Source of the DNA: Bog-950 sp046329495
GTDB taxonomy: Bacteria; Bacteroidota; Bacteroidia; Chitinophagales; LD1
DNA length: 64,000 nucleotides
Assembly: GCA_046329495.1 (NCBI GenBank)
Contig: JAXLUO010000008.1
Span: 62,001-126,000, forward strand
Reading direction: 5' to 3'
A model generated the notes under the pieces. It was not told where the DNA came from. It did not search any database and was given only the letters and a program-made list of their open reading frames with translations. Positions 53,656 through 61,917 of the stretch are shown piece by piece; the stretch's first letter is position 1; each line of letters begins with the position of its first letter. The position numbers and the translations under genes are program-made.

Positions 53656-54549
53656 ATGCAACTGCATTCCCGTATAGCGCCAACACCCAGTGGTTACCTG
53701 CACGCCGGTAATGCTCTTAATTTTGTACTTACCTGGTTACTGGTGCGTAGCACAGGTGGCACCTTGCGTTTGCGTATCGATGATCTGGATGCCCCCCGTA
53801 TGCAACCCCAATTTTTAGCCGATGTATTCGATACACTAAACTGGCTGCAGCTCGATTGGGACCTCGGCCCTCAAACACCCGGTGAACACACCAATAGCTT
53901 CGCGCAATCCTTACGTGTTGAACAATATCAATCGCTTATTACTAAACTGCAAAACACCGGTTTGGTTTTCGCCTGCAAGTGTTCCCGTAGTCAAATTGGT
54001 GCTACCCCCTATACAGGCACCTGTATTCCTCTGCATTTACCCTATAATACCGTGGATACAGCCCTGCGCATCCAAACACCTGCTGAGAGCTCCATACAGT
54101 TTCATGATGAACTAAAGGGAGATGTATCTGTAGACTTATTCGAAGTAATGCGTCACTTCATCATCCGCCGTCGCGATGGTATTCCCGCTTATCAAATTGC
54201 CTCGTTGGTGGATGATTTACAGTATGGCATTAACACCCTGGTGCGCGGCGAAGATCTGCTGCACAGCACAGCCGCCCAGTTATACCTGGCAAACCTTGCA
54301 GGGCTTAACAGCTTTACACAAAATAAATTTTATCATCATGCATTGCTGAAAGGTGATGACGGCCAAAAGCTTTCCAAATCCGCCGGCAGTCAATCCCTGC
54401 AATGGTGGCGGGCACAGCACACCACACCCGAAAAATTCTATCTGTATTTAAGTAAGTTAATGGGCTTCGGGCAGCCTGCTGCCTCCTTACCGGAAATGTT
54501 GCAGCAGTTCAAAGCAAATAGTAAAGTAGTAATGCTCCGTTTAGCCTGA
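53656..54549 (+). CDS. gluQRS: Glutamyl-queuosine tRNA(Asp) synthetase (GluQ-RS)
   Basis: 297 residues from the ATG at 53656; an earlier in-frame ATG at 53590 lies inside the rplL terminator. It is a truncated glutamyl-tRNA synthetase paralogue: HIGH-type 'RIAPTPSGYLHAGNALNF' and KMSKS-type 'QKLSKSAG' are present, and the anticodon-binding domain is absent, as expected. The zinc site 'CKCSRS.....PYTGTC' (CxC...Y-x3-C) is diagnostic of GluQ-RS. It attaches glutamate to queuosine at position 34 of tRNA-Asp. Enoyl- and tRNA-modification genes downstream are not obviously linked. Confidence 0.88.
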   Translation: MQLHSRIAPTPSGYLHAGNALNFVLTWLLVRSTGGTLRLRIDDLDAPRMQPQFLADVFDTLNWLQLDWDLGPQTPGEHTNSFAQSLRVEQYQSLITKLQNTGLVFACKCSRSQIGATPYTGTCIPLHLPYNTVDTALRIQTPAESSIQFHDELKGDVSVDLFEVMRHFIIRRRDGIPAYQIASLVDDLQYGINTLVRGEDLLHSTAAQLYLANLAGLNSFTQNKFYHHALLKGDDGQKLSKSAGSQSLQWWRAQHTTPEKFYLYLSKLMGFGQPAASLPEMLQQFKANSKVVMLRLA

Positions 54550-54553
54550 TGGT

Positions 54554-54751
54554 TTATTTGATAGAAGCCAGTTGTTTCTTCAATTCATCCATGGCATCGC
54601 AATAGCCGCGCTTATAGGCCTTGTTGCACCGCAACTCAAATTCATCTAACTCCAAAGCCATGGGGCTGGGAAAAGGTTGATCGTAGAAACCAATATTGTA
54701 ATCCTGTTTTCCTTTCTCGTAATAATACACTTCTGCTTCCGACGTTGCCAT
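54554..54751 (-). CDS. Small protein of unknown function
   Basis: 65 residues, 'MATSEAEVYYYEKGKQDYNIG' to 'YKRGYCDAMDELKKQLASIK'. It is Tyr-rich and charged, has no membrane span, and contains two similar 'Y.KG..DY..GF'/'Y.RGYCDAM' segments that may form a short repeat. Codon use resembles neighbouring genes, and it is convergent with gluQRS with a 4-base gap. No family recognised. Confidence 0.6.
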   Translation of the reverse strand: MATSEAEVYYYEKGKQDYNIGFYDQPFPSPMALELDEFELRCNKAYKRGYCDAMDELKKQLASIK

Positions 54752-54910
54752 ACACGTTTCAATTTTAATCCACTAAATGTTTTAGGTACAAACCGGGTAA
54801 CGATTCAGGAATTTCATTCCCCGCTGCAATCTTCAGGAGGTGATTGCCGTTGTTGCTTGTGTTTACGGCCTCTTGTGGCACAGGGTTTTATGCAAACGCC
54901 TTCAAATTAC

Positions 54911-54960
54911 AAGGGTGGGCTTGTAATAGTTTAAACCCCAACTTGTGGGGCACCCTTTTT
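54911..54960 (+). terminator. Terminator-like structure before the FadJ-like gene
   Basis: AAGGGTG (54911-54917) pairs with CACCCTT (54951-54957), and an inner CCCC/GGGG hairpin encloses AACTTGT; a T run follows. No plus-strand gene lies directly upstream, so a short transcript from 54.75-54.96 kb is possible. Confidence 0.55.
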
Positions 54961-55010
54961 ACCAAACGCAGTACAAGTAAGCTTCTATATATTAGCGCAA
55001 AATACAGCCG

Positions 55011-57143
55011 ATGAGCAGCATAGCCACTATTGAAAAACGCGGAGAAATAGCCATTGTTTGGTTAGACCAGCCCAATGAGAAGATCAACAAGGTTTCTACA
55101 GCTTTTGTAGAAGAGATAGACCGCCTTTTTCAGGAGTTGGAGGCCGATAGTTCGATAAAAGCGGCTGTAATCGCCTCTAAAAAGAAGGACTGGATTGCCG
55201 GTGCCGATATCGACATGTTCGGCAAGGTGAAGAAGAAAGGCGATTTTATCGACTTTACCCGCAATGGCCATGCCTCGCTTAACAGATTGGAAAAATCAGG
55301 CAAACCGGTGGTGGCTGCTATTCATGGTGCCTGTTTAGGTGCGGGAACCGAAATTGCACTTGCCTGCCATGGCCGAATAGTTAGCGACGATGCAGCTACG
55401 CATTTTGCGCTGCCGGAAGTTATGCTGGGTTTATTGCCCGGCGGTGGTGGCACACAACGCTTGCCTCGCCTCATTGGTTTACAGCGCTCGCTCGATATGC
55501 TGTTAACCGGTAAAAAGATCTACGCTAAAAAAGCCATCAGCCTGGGCCTGGCCGATAAGATAACTACCAAAGAAAGCCTGCTGAATGCAGCCATCGATTT
55601 CGCCAAGCAATTGCTGAAAGCACCAATACAACGCACCGATAAACGCACGCTTGTGGAGAAGGTGCTCGAAAGCAATTCCATTACCCGTGGCATAGTTTAC
55701 AAAAAGGCCAAGGAAATGGTAATGAAACAAACCATGGGTAATTACCCTGCTCCGCTGCGCATTTTAGAATGTGTGGAAACAGGTATGGAACAAGGCATGG
55801 CTGCCGGCCTGGAAGCTGAAGCTGTAAAATTTGAAGAGCTGATCCTTACCAACGAAAGCCGTCAACTAATAAATATCTTCTTCAATATGACAGAGAAGAA
55901 GAAAAACCCGTACGAAGGCAAAGCGGAGATTGTGCATGTAAATACCCTGGCCATGGTAGGCGCAGGCTTTATGGGTGCAGGCATCGCCGAAGTTAGCGCT
56001 ATGGATGGTATGCGCGTATTACTGAAGGATATTAAAGACGAAACCATCACCTCTGCCAAACAAACCATCTGGGGCGACCTCTATAAAAAGGTGAAGCGCA
56101 AACGCATGAGCCAACCCGAAGCCGAAGAGATCATGAACCGTGTAGAATCAAAACTGGATTACTCAGGTTTCGATAAAGTGGAAGTGATCATTGAAGCAGT
56201 GTTTGAAGAAATTAAACTGAAACAACGCGTAGTAGCGGAATGCGAAGCAGCTACCGGACCTAAAACAGTGTTTGCTTCCAATACCTCGGCCCTGCCAATC
56301 GGCCACATTGCTGAAAAAGCTTCCCGCCCCGAGAACATCATTGGTATGCACTACTTCAGCCCCGTGCCTAAAATGCCTTTGCTCGAAATCATCAAAACAC
56401 CTAAAACTGCAGATTGGGTTACGGCCACCTGCTTCGAAATCGGCATCCGCCAGGGTAAAACATGTATTGTAGTAAACGATGGTCCGGGTTTTTACACTAC
56501 GCGCATTCTGGCCCCTTACATGAACGAATGCTTCCTGTTGATAGAAGAAGGCTGCGATGCTGGCTTAATTGATAAGGCCATGAAGAAATGGGGCTTTCCT
56601 GTAGGCCCTGTTACGCTGCAGGACGAGGTAGGCATCGACGTAGGTGCACACATTATGAGCGGCGAGTTTGCACAGGAAGCTAAAAAGCGCGAAGGTGCCC
56701 GCACAACTGATGCCATCATCAAAATGTTTAAGGATGGCTGTTACGGCAAAAAGAACAAACGCGGCTTTTATAAATACGACGAAAAAGGTAAAAAGCAGGG
56801 CATCGACGAAAACGTTTACAAATATTTCGGCAATCCTACACGTAAAGAATTCAGCACCGAAGCTATCCAAAACCGCATGGGTATGATGATGGTAAACGAA
56901 GCCCTGCTCTGTTTGCAGGAGAACATTCTTGAAAGTCCTACCGATGGCGACGTAGGTGCTATCTTTGGTCTCGGTTTCCCTCCGTTCACAGGCGGTCCAT
57001 TCCGTTATATCGACCATGTGGGTGCCGATAAGGTACTTGCCTTAATGGAAGATCTCTCCGCAAAATATGGTGCGCGCTTTAAGCCTGCCGCTATTTTACG
57101 TGAGTATGCTGCAAGCGGCAGGAAGTTTTATCCGCAAGCTTAA
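55011..57143 (+). CDS. fadJ: Bifunctional enoyl-CoA hydratase/3-hydroxyacyl-CoA dehydrogenase (FadJ-like)
   Basis: 710 residues. The N-terminal crotonase domain (about 1-200) has the oxyanion-hole segment 'AGADIDMFG' and 'GACLGAGTEIALACHGR' with catalytic Glu in 'LPEVMLGLLPGGGGTQRL'. The NAD-binding domain has 'VGAGFMGAGIAEV' (about 307) and the catalytic His in 'IGMHYFSPV'; the C-terminal 3HCDH domain ends 'GFPPFTGGPFRYIDHVG'. It carries out two successive steps of fatty-acid beta-oxidation. The thiolase and acyl-CoA dehydrogenase genes are not adjacent. Confidence 0.95.
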   Translation: MSSIATIEKRGEIAIVWLDQPNEKINKVSTAFVEEIDRLFQELEADSSIKAAVIASKKKDWIAGADIDMFGKVKKKGDFIDFTRNGHASLNRLEKSGKPVVAAIHGACLGAGTEIALACHGRIVSDDAATHFALPEVMLGLLPGGGGTQRLPRLIGLQRSLDMLLTGKKIYAKKAISLGLADKITTKESLLNAAIDFAKQLLKAPIQRTDKRTLVEKVLESNSITRGIVYKKAKEMVMKQTMGNYPAPLRILECVETGMEQGMAAGLEAEAVKFEELILTNESRQLINIFFNMTEKKKNPYEGKAEIVHVNTLAMVGAGFMGAGIAEVSAMDGMRVLLKDIKDETITSAKQTIWGDLYKKVKRKRMSQPEAEEIMNRVESKLDYSGFDKVEVIIEAVFEEIKLKQRVVAECEAATGPKTVFASNTSALPIGHIAEKASRPENIIGMHYFSPVPKMPLLEIIKTPKTADWVTATCFEIGIRQGKTCIVVNDGPGFYTTRILAPYMNECFLLIEEGCDAGLIDKAMKKWGFPVGPVTLQDEVGIDVGAHIMSGEFAQEAKKREGARTTDAIIKMFKDGCYGKKNKRGFYKYDEKGKKQGIDENVYKYFGNPTRKEFSTEAIQNRMGMMMVNEALLCLQENILESPTDGDVGAIFGLGFPPFTGGPFRYIDHVGADKVLALMEDLSAKYGARFKPAAILREYAASGRKFYPQA

Positions 57144-57166
57144 CAATTCAGGGGCGCGGTATTACC

Positions 57167-57174
57167 TATCTTTG
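57167..57174 (+). promoter_or_regulatory. -7 element of mnmD
   Basis: TATCTTTG matches TAnnTTTG exactly and ends 16 bases before the GTG start; the -33 region has no clear TTG. Confidence 0.5.
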
Positions 57175-57190
57175 CAAAAAGGACTTCAGC

Positions 57191-57859
57191 GTGCAGATTA
57201 TTACAACAGGCGATGGCTCGCATACGTTATTCTCCGGGCAATTTAACGAGATCTATCATTCCCGTCATGGCGCTATACAGGAAAGCCGGCATGTGTTTAT
57301 TGAGGCAGGCCTAAAACCTCTGTTGGAGCGTAACCCTGATACCATACACATCTTTGAAACAGGTTTTGGCACCGGCTTAAATGCCATGCTAACCATGCTG
57401 GAAGGGGAGAAGCAACATCGCAGCATTAACTACACCACAATAGAGTTATATCCTGTACCTATCGAAACTATTAAAGATCTGAACTACACGAATCAACTCG
57501 GTTACGAATTCTGTTATGGACCGTACCACACACTACACCTGTGCCGTTGGGAAGAAGAACACCAGATAACTCCGCTCTTTGCATTCACCAAAATGCAGGG
57601 CTCCTTAGTAGAACGTGAATTGCCCGAACACCGGTTCGATCTTATTTACTTCGATGCGTTTGCCCCCACACACCAACCCGAAATGTGGACCACCGAAATA
57701 TTCAAAAAAATGCATCGTGCCTTAAAGCCCGGTGGTGTATTGGTTACCTATTGCTCCAAAAGCGTAGTGCAAAAAGCCATGAAAGAAGCCGGCTTCCTCA
57801 TCGAAAAAATCCCCGGCCCTCCCGGCAAGCGCGAAATGTTAAGGGCAGTTGCGCAGTAG
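57191..57859 (+). CDS. mnmD: tRNA (5-methylaminomethyl-2-thiouridine34)-methyltransferase MnmD
   Basis: 222 residues from a GTG. An SAM-dependent methyltransferase fold with 'FETGFGTGLNAML', 'YFDAFAPTHQPEMWT', 'LKPGGVLVTYCSKSVVQKAMKEAGF' and 'GPPGKREMLRA', as in MnmC N-terminal domains (DUF752). The FAD-dependent demodification domain of E. coli MnmC is absent, so this is the stand-alone MnmD type. It completes mnm5s2U34 in tRNAs reading split codon boxes. Family length is normal. Confidence 0.93.
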   Translation: MQIITTGDGSHTLFSGQFNEIYHSRHGAIQESRHVFIEAGLKPLLERNPDTIHIFETGFGTGLNAMLTMLEGEKQHRSINYTTIELYPVPIETIKDLNYTNQLGYEFCYGPYHTLHLCRWEEEHQITPLFAFTKMQGSLVERELPEHRFDLIYFDAFAPTHQPEMWTTEIFKKMHRALKPGGVLVTYCSKSVVQKAMKEAGFLIEKIPGPPGKREMLRAVAQ

Positions 57860-57904
57860 CACTTATCTTCCAAATGTTTTATATTTATTCACAGAACTAT
57901 AGAT

Positions 57905-58675
57905 ATGAAACACTTTTCCATACTGTTATTTTCCTTTCTCCTCACTTTGGGCGCTACCGCTCAGTATTGTGGTAATTCAGGTCCTTCCGTTTGCACACCT
58001 GTGGCGGCACCGGACACATCCTATCGTGTATGGCCTACCTCCTATATGCACGACTGTATCATCCGCGATTCGTTTTATAGCACCTCCTTTACCATTTATA
58101 ATACCAGTAGTGTGGTGCAAAATCAATGGCTGCGTATTGATAGCATCAACAATCTGCCCTGCGGTTTTTGCTTTAGCACCAATAAAACGAACAATACTGT
58201 AAATTACGGCGATAGTATGTGTGTGCTCATTAGCGGCACCACGCATACCATGCCGGGCCAGTATAATGCAAGAATGGTTTTAACCGCCAACATTGGTATT
58301 AATATCACTACAGCTGTTACCGGTCACAACAGTCAATACTGGCTTCCTCTCCGCATTCAGGACGATCAGGGTTTTTGTCCGGAGGTGGATACCTTCTCCA
58401 ATGGCAGCTTTGTTAATTGTAACAATGTAGGAATTGAAGAGGAAAGCATAACGCATGTGAAAGCAGCTTTTATCGGCGATCAATTAATTGTAACCAACAT
58501 TTATTCTCCCTACAGCTTACAACTCTTCAATCTTCAGGGCCAACAAATGCTGCAAAATTCAGTTACCTCAGCTTACACACAAGCCTGTCCGCAGCTACCG
58601 GCGGGGATGTATATAGCCGTATTAACGAATGCTTCCGGCGCAAGCAGGGTAATCCGCCTGGTTAAAGCAGGTTAA
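57905..58675 (+). CDS. Exported protein with T9SS sorting domain, unknown function
   Basis: 256 residues with a signal peptide ending GATAQ. The mature region is Cys- and Thr-rich beta sequence ('SVCTPVAAPDTSYRVWP', 'LPCGFCFSTN') without a family I know. The C-terminal ~75 residues ('VTNIYSPYSLQLFNLQGQQML', 'LPAGMYIAVL') form a type A T9SS sorting domain. It is a stand-alone gene, probably a small secreted or surface protein. Confidence 0.75.
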   Translation: MKHFSILLFSFLLTLGATAQYCGNSGPSVCTPVAAPDTSYRVWPTSYMHDCIIRDSFYSTSFTIYNTSSVVQNQWLRIDSINNLPCGFCFSTNKTNNTVNYGDSMCVLISGTTHTMPGQYNARMVLTANIGINITTAVTGHNSQYWLPLRIQDDQGFCPEVDTFSNGSFVNCNNVGIEEESITHVKAAFIGDQLIVTNIYSPYSLQLFNLQGQQMLQNSVTSAYTQACPQLPAGMYIAVLTNASGASRVIRLVKAG

Positions 58676-58770
58676 TAAATTGTATTTCCCCATGCTGTGC
58701 GCAAATACATTGCGCAGAACCTCTGTAGGTTCGTATTTTGCTCATTCAGTTAAAACGCGCAGAAATACCT

Positions 58771-61700
58771 ATGCTTCGCATTTACAAAGCTTCGGCCGGT
58801 TCGGGCAAAACATATACGCTGGTTAAGGAGTTCCTGCGCATTGCGTTAAAGGAGCCTGATAAGTTCCGTCATATTCTGGCCATCACCTTTACCAATAAGG
58901 CCGCCGCCGAAATGAAGGAGCGCATCATCGGCAACCTGGGCAAACTAAGTAAAGATCATAAGGATACCCGCCAATTAGCCGAAGACCTGAGCGGCGAAAC
59001 AGGTTTAGCAAAAGACGAGCTGCAGGAAAAGGCGGCACACATGCTGCGCAACATGTTGCACCATTATGCCGATTTGCATGTAAGCACCATCGATAGTTTT
59101 GTGCACCGCGTTATCCGTGCTTTTGCGCATGATCTGTCGCTAAGCATGAACTTCGATATAGAAATGGACCGCGATAAACTGCTGGCTGAGGTTATCGAAA
59201 TGCTGATGGACCGTCTGCACGACGAAGACGACCAGGTTACCAATGCGGTGGTGGATTATGCCGAAAGCAATATCGAAGAAGGTAAAAGCTGGAATATTGA
59301 GTATGCGCTAATGGCCCTCGGTCGCGAGTTGTTTAACGAGGAAGCTATCCCACATCTCGCCGAGCTAAACAAATACGATCTCAACGAAGTAAAACAGGTG
59401 CGCAGTTCCTTGCATGCCTATGTCAACAGTTTCGAGCAGGGCATGTTCAGCGAGGGCAAAAAAGCTTATGAACTGATTTTACAGGCGGGGCTAACAGCCA
59501 AAAGTTTTTACCAGGGCGATCGCGGTATTTTCGGTTTCTTCCGCAAGTATGCCGAAGAAACTTTTCCGAATGATGTTGAAGGCAACACCTACGTAGTTAA
59601 AACGGTTGCAGAAGATAAGTGGGCTGCAGGCAAACTAAGTGCAGGCGAACTTGCTTCGCTGGACGGGATAAAGGAACAACTGCTGCAACACTACGAAAAC
59701 ATGGTACGCCATAACCGCTCAGCCGGCGGCGATTATCAGTTAGCGCAATTGCTGTTACAGCGCTTTTATGCTTTTATCCTGCTTACCGATATTCAAAAAC
59801 TGATGGAGGAGTATAAGAAGGAAAACAATCTGCTCCACATCAGCGAATTTCAGCAACGCGTGCATGCCATAGTGCGCGAACAGGATGCCCCTGTTATTTA
59901 CGAACGTATAGGCGATTGGTTCGATAGCATCCTCATCGACGAGCATCAGGATACTTCCGTATTGCAATGGCAAAACCTGTTGCCGCTGGTAGAGAACTCG
60001 CAATTTAAAACTGAGGATAGCCTGGTTGTAGGTGATGGCAAACAAGCCATCTACCGTTTCCGTAACGGCAAGGTGGAGCAGTTTGCTATGTTACCTAAAA
60101 TTTATGGCAGCGACGAAGATGCACGCTTAAAGGAACGTGAAGTAGCCATTAATAACTATGGCGTAGATAACCGCAACCTGGAGTTTAACTACCGCAGCCG
60201 CAAAAACATAATCGAATTTAATAACGAATTATACGAGGTGCTGGCCATAGCACCTGAACTGCTGAACAAATCTATTTACGAAGGAGCATCGCAATTGCCG
60301 ACTGAGAAAACCGAAGAAGGCGGATATGCTCAGTTAGAATTTTTGCCGGAACCAGATGAAGGCCAAACACACGAAGAGCAATACTGCAAACGGGTAGAAG
60401 AATTGATTGCTAATGCAAGAAGCCGTGGGTACGATTTTAAGGATATTGCCGTGCTAACGCGCAGCAATGTATTCGGCAGCGCTATTGCGGCCTACCTTAT
60501 TCAAAAGGGCATCCGCGTTATTTCGTCGGAGAGTTTGCTGATCGACCGCTCGCCCAAAGTGCGCTTGTTGCTGTCTACGCTTAATTACTTCGACCAAAAG
60601 TTGAACCACATTGCCCGGGCTGAAATAGCCTACTATATCAATGCCCTAAAAGCCGGAACCGGACCTGATTTCGGTAAACGCGATTTTAGATGTACCGAAG
60701 AAGAATTTGAATTACAGATTTCGGAACTAATAGGTAAACCATTCCGCAGTTACGATTTTCTGTCGTTCCATATTACCGAAATGGTGCAGCAATTAGCTGC
60801 TTTTTATGGCTTAAGCACTACGGACCCTTTCCTGCAATTTTTTATGGATGAGGTAATGTCCTTTGCAGCCAACCGCCGCAGCAATATCCGCGAGTTTCTG
60901 GATTGGTGGGGCGAAGTGCGCCGCAACAAGTCCATCATCTATCCCGATACGCTGGATGCCGTGCGCATCATGACCATCCACAAATCAAAAGGTCTCGAGT
61001 TCCCGGTGGTAATTTTGGCCGAAGCAGACTTCGCTGTAAAAACTACGCGTAAGCATTTTTGGGTAAACCTCAATAAACCCTGGCTAAAGGAATTGCATCT
61101 TGGTATTCTGCCCGTAAACAAAAAACTGGAGGAAACCGAATTTGCGCCGTTGTATGAACAGGAAGTGGCAAGCTCCTTTCTGGATGTACTGAACGTAATT
61201 TATGTAGCCACTACCCGTGCGGCCGACATGCTTTACATTCTTTCAAGCCGGTTAAAGAACATGCCGAAGGACAACAATTCGGTAACAGCGCTTTGGCTGT
61301 ATTTTCTGCAACAAACCAATCGCTGGGAAGAATGGAAGACCTATAATTTTGGCGATCCTGCTACGCGCAAAACCAAACCGGAGAAACCAACAGCGTACAA
61401 ATTATACGAAGTTACCGAAGCGCCGGATGCCGAAAAGAAATTACGCGAACTGGCTATCCGAAAAACTTCGCAACAGGTATGGGGCACCGGTGTACAGGAA
61501 AAGATCAACTGGGGCAATGTGGTGCATACAGCCTTAAGCCGGGTGAACCATGCCGCCGATATCCCCCGCGTAGTGCGCCGCATGCTGGCCGATGGTATGT
61601 TATCGGAAGAGGAGGCAAAACACTTGACTGAAAAGCTCGAAGCAATTGTGCAGCATCCGCAACTAAGCGATTACTATAGTGCCAACTATAAAGCTATTAA

Positions 61701-61917
61701 CGAACGCCGGATTATAACCGAATACGGTTTGCGTATACCGGACCGTGTGGTGCTAAAGGATAAAGAAGCGGTGATTATAGATTATAAAACCGGCGAAGCA
61801 ATGCCGGAACATGCCACGCAGTTGCGCGATTACAGCAAAGCTTTAAACGCATTGGGCCTGCAAACAGTAAAACGTTTATTGGTGTATACCGAAACTAAAA
61901 TGGTGGAGGAGGTGTAA
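58771..61917 (+). CDS. addA: AddA-type UvrD-family helicase with C-terminal PD-(D/E)XK nuclease
   Basis: About 1048 residues from the ATG at 58771; a TTG at 58738 is in frame but adds non-homologous residues. Helicase motifs are complete: Walker A 'ASAGSGKTYTL', 'ILIDEHQDTSVLQW', 'VVGDGKQAIYRFRNG', 'FNYRSRKNIIEF', 'IMTIHKSKGLEFPVVIL' and 'IYVATTRAADMLYI'. The C-terminus has 'GNVVHTALSRV' and the nuclease core 'AVIIDYKTGE'. It unwinds and degrades DNA ends for recombinational repair and can act against phage DNA. It overlaps the AddB-like gene by one base (TAATG). Confidence 0.93.
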   Translation: MLRIYKASAGSGKTYTLVKEFLRIALKEPDKFRHILAITFTNKAAAEMKERIIGNLGKLSKDHKDTRQLAEDLSGETGLAKDELQEKAAHMLRNMLHHYADLHVSTIDSFVHRVIRAFAHDLSLSMNFDIEMDRDKLLAEVIEMLMDRLHDEDDQVTNAVVDYAESNIEEGKSWNIEYALMALGRELFNEEAIPHLAELNKYDLNEVKQVRSSLHAYVNSFEQGMFSEGKKAYELILQAGLTAKSFYQGDRGIFGFFRKYAEETFPNDVEGNTYVVKTVAEDKWAAGKLSAGELASLDGIKEQLLQHYENMVRHNRSAGGDYQLAQLLLQRFYAFILLTDIQKLMEEYKKENNLLHISEFQQRVHAIVREQDAPVIYERIGDWFDSILIDEHQDTSVLQWQNLLPLVENSQFKTEDSLVVGDGKQAIYRFRNGKVEQFAMLPKIYGSDEDARLKEREVAINNYGVDNRNLEFNYRSRKNIIEFNNELYEVLAIAPELLNKSIYEGASQLPTEKTEEGGYAQLEFLPEPDEGQTHEEQYCKRVEELIANARSRGYDFKDIAVLTRSNVFGSAIAAYLIQKGIRVISSESLLIDRSPKVRLLLSTLNYFDQKLNHIARAEIAYYINALKAGTGPDFGKRDFRCTEEEFELQISELIGKPFRSYDFLSFHITEMVQQLAAFYGLSTTDPFLQFFMDEVMSFAANRRSNIREFLDWWGEVRRNKSIIYPDTLDAVRIMTIHKSKGLEFPVVILAEADFAVKTTRKHFWVNLNKPWLKELHLGILPVNKKLEETEFAPLYEQEVASSFLDVLNVIYVATTRAADMLYILSSRLKNMPKDNNSVTALWLYFLQQTNRWEEWKTYNFGDPATRKTKPEKPTAYKLYEVTEAPDAEKKLRELAIRKTSQQVWGTGVQEKINWGNVVHTALSRVNHAADIPRVVRRMLADGMLSEEEAKHLTEKLEAIVQHPQLSDYYSANYKAINERRIITEYGLRIPDRVVLKDKEAVIIDYKTGEAMPEHATQLRDYSKALNALGLQTVKRLLVYTETKMVEEV

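Noticed and set aside
54835..54843. Strong Shine-Dalgarno string (AGGAGGTGA)
   Set aside because: No start codon with a usable frame lies at the right distance; the genome otherwise does not rely on such sites.
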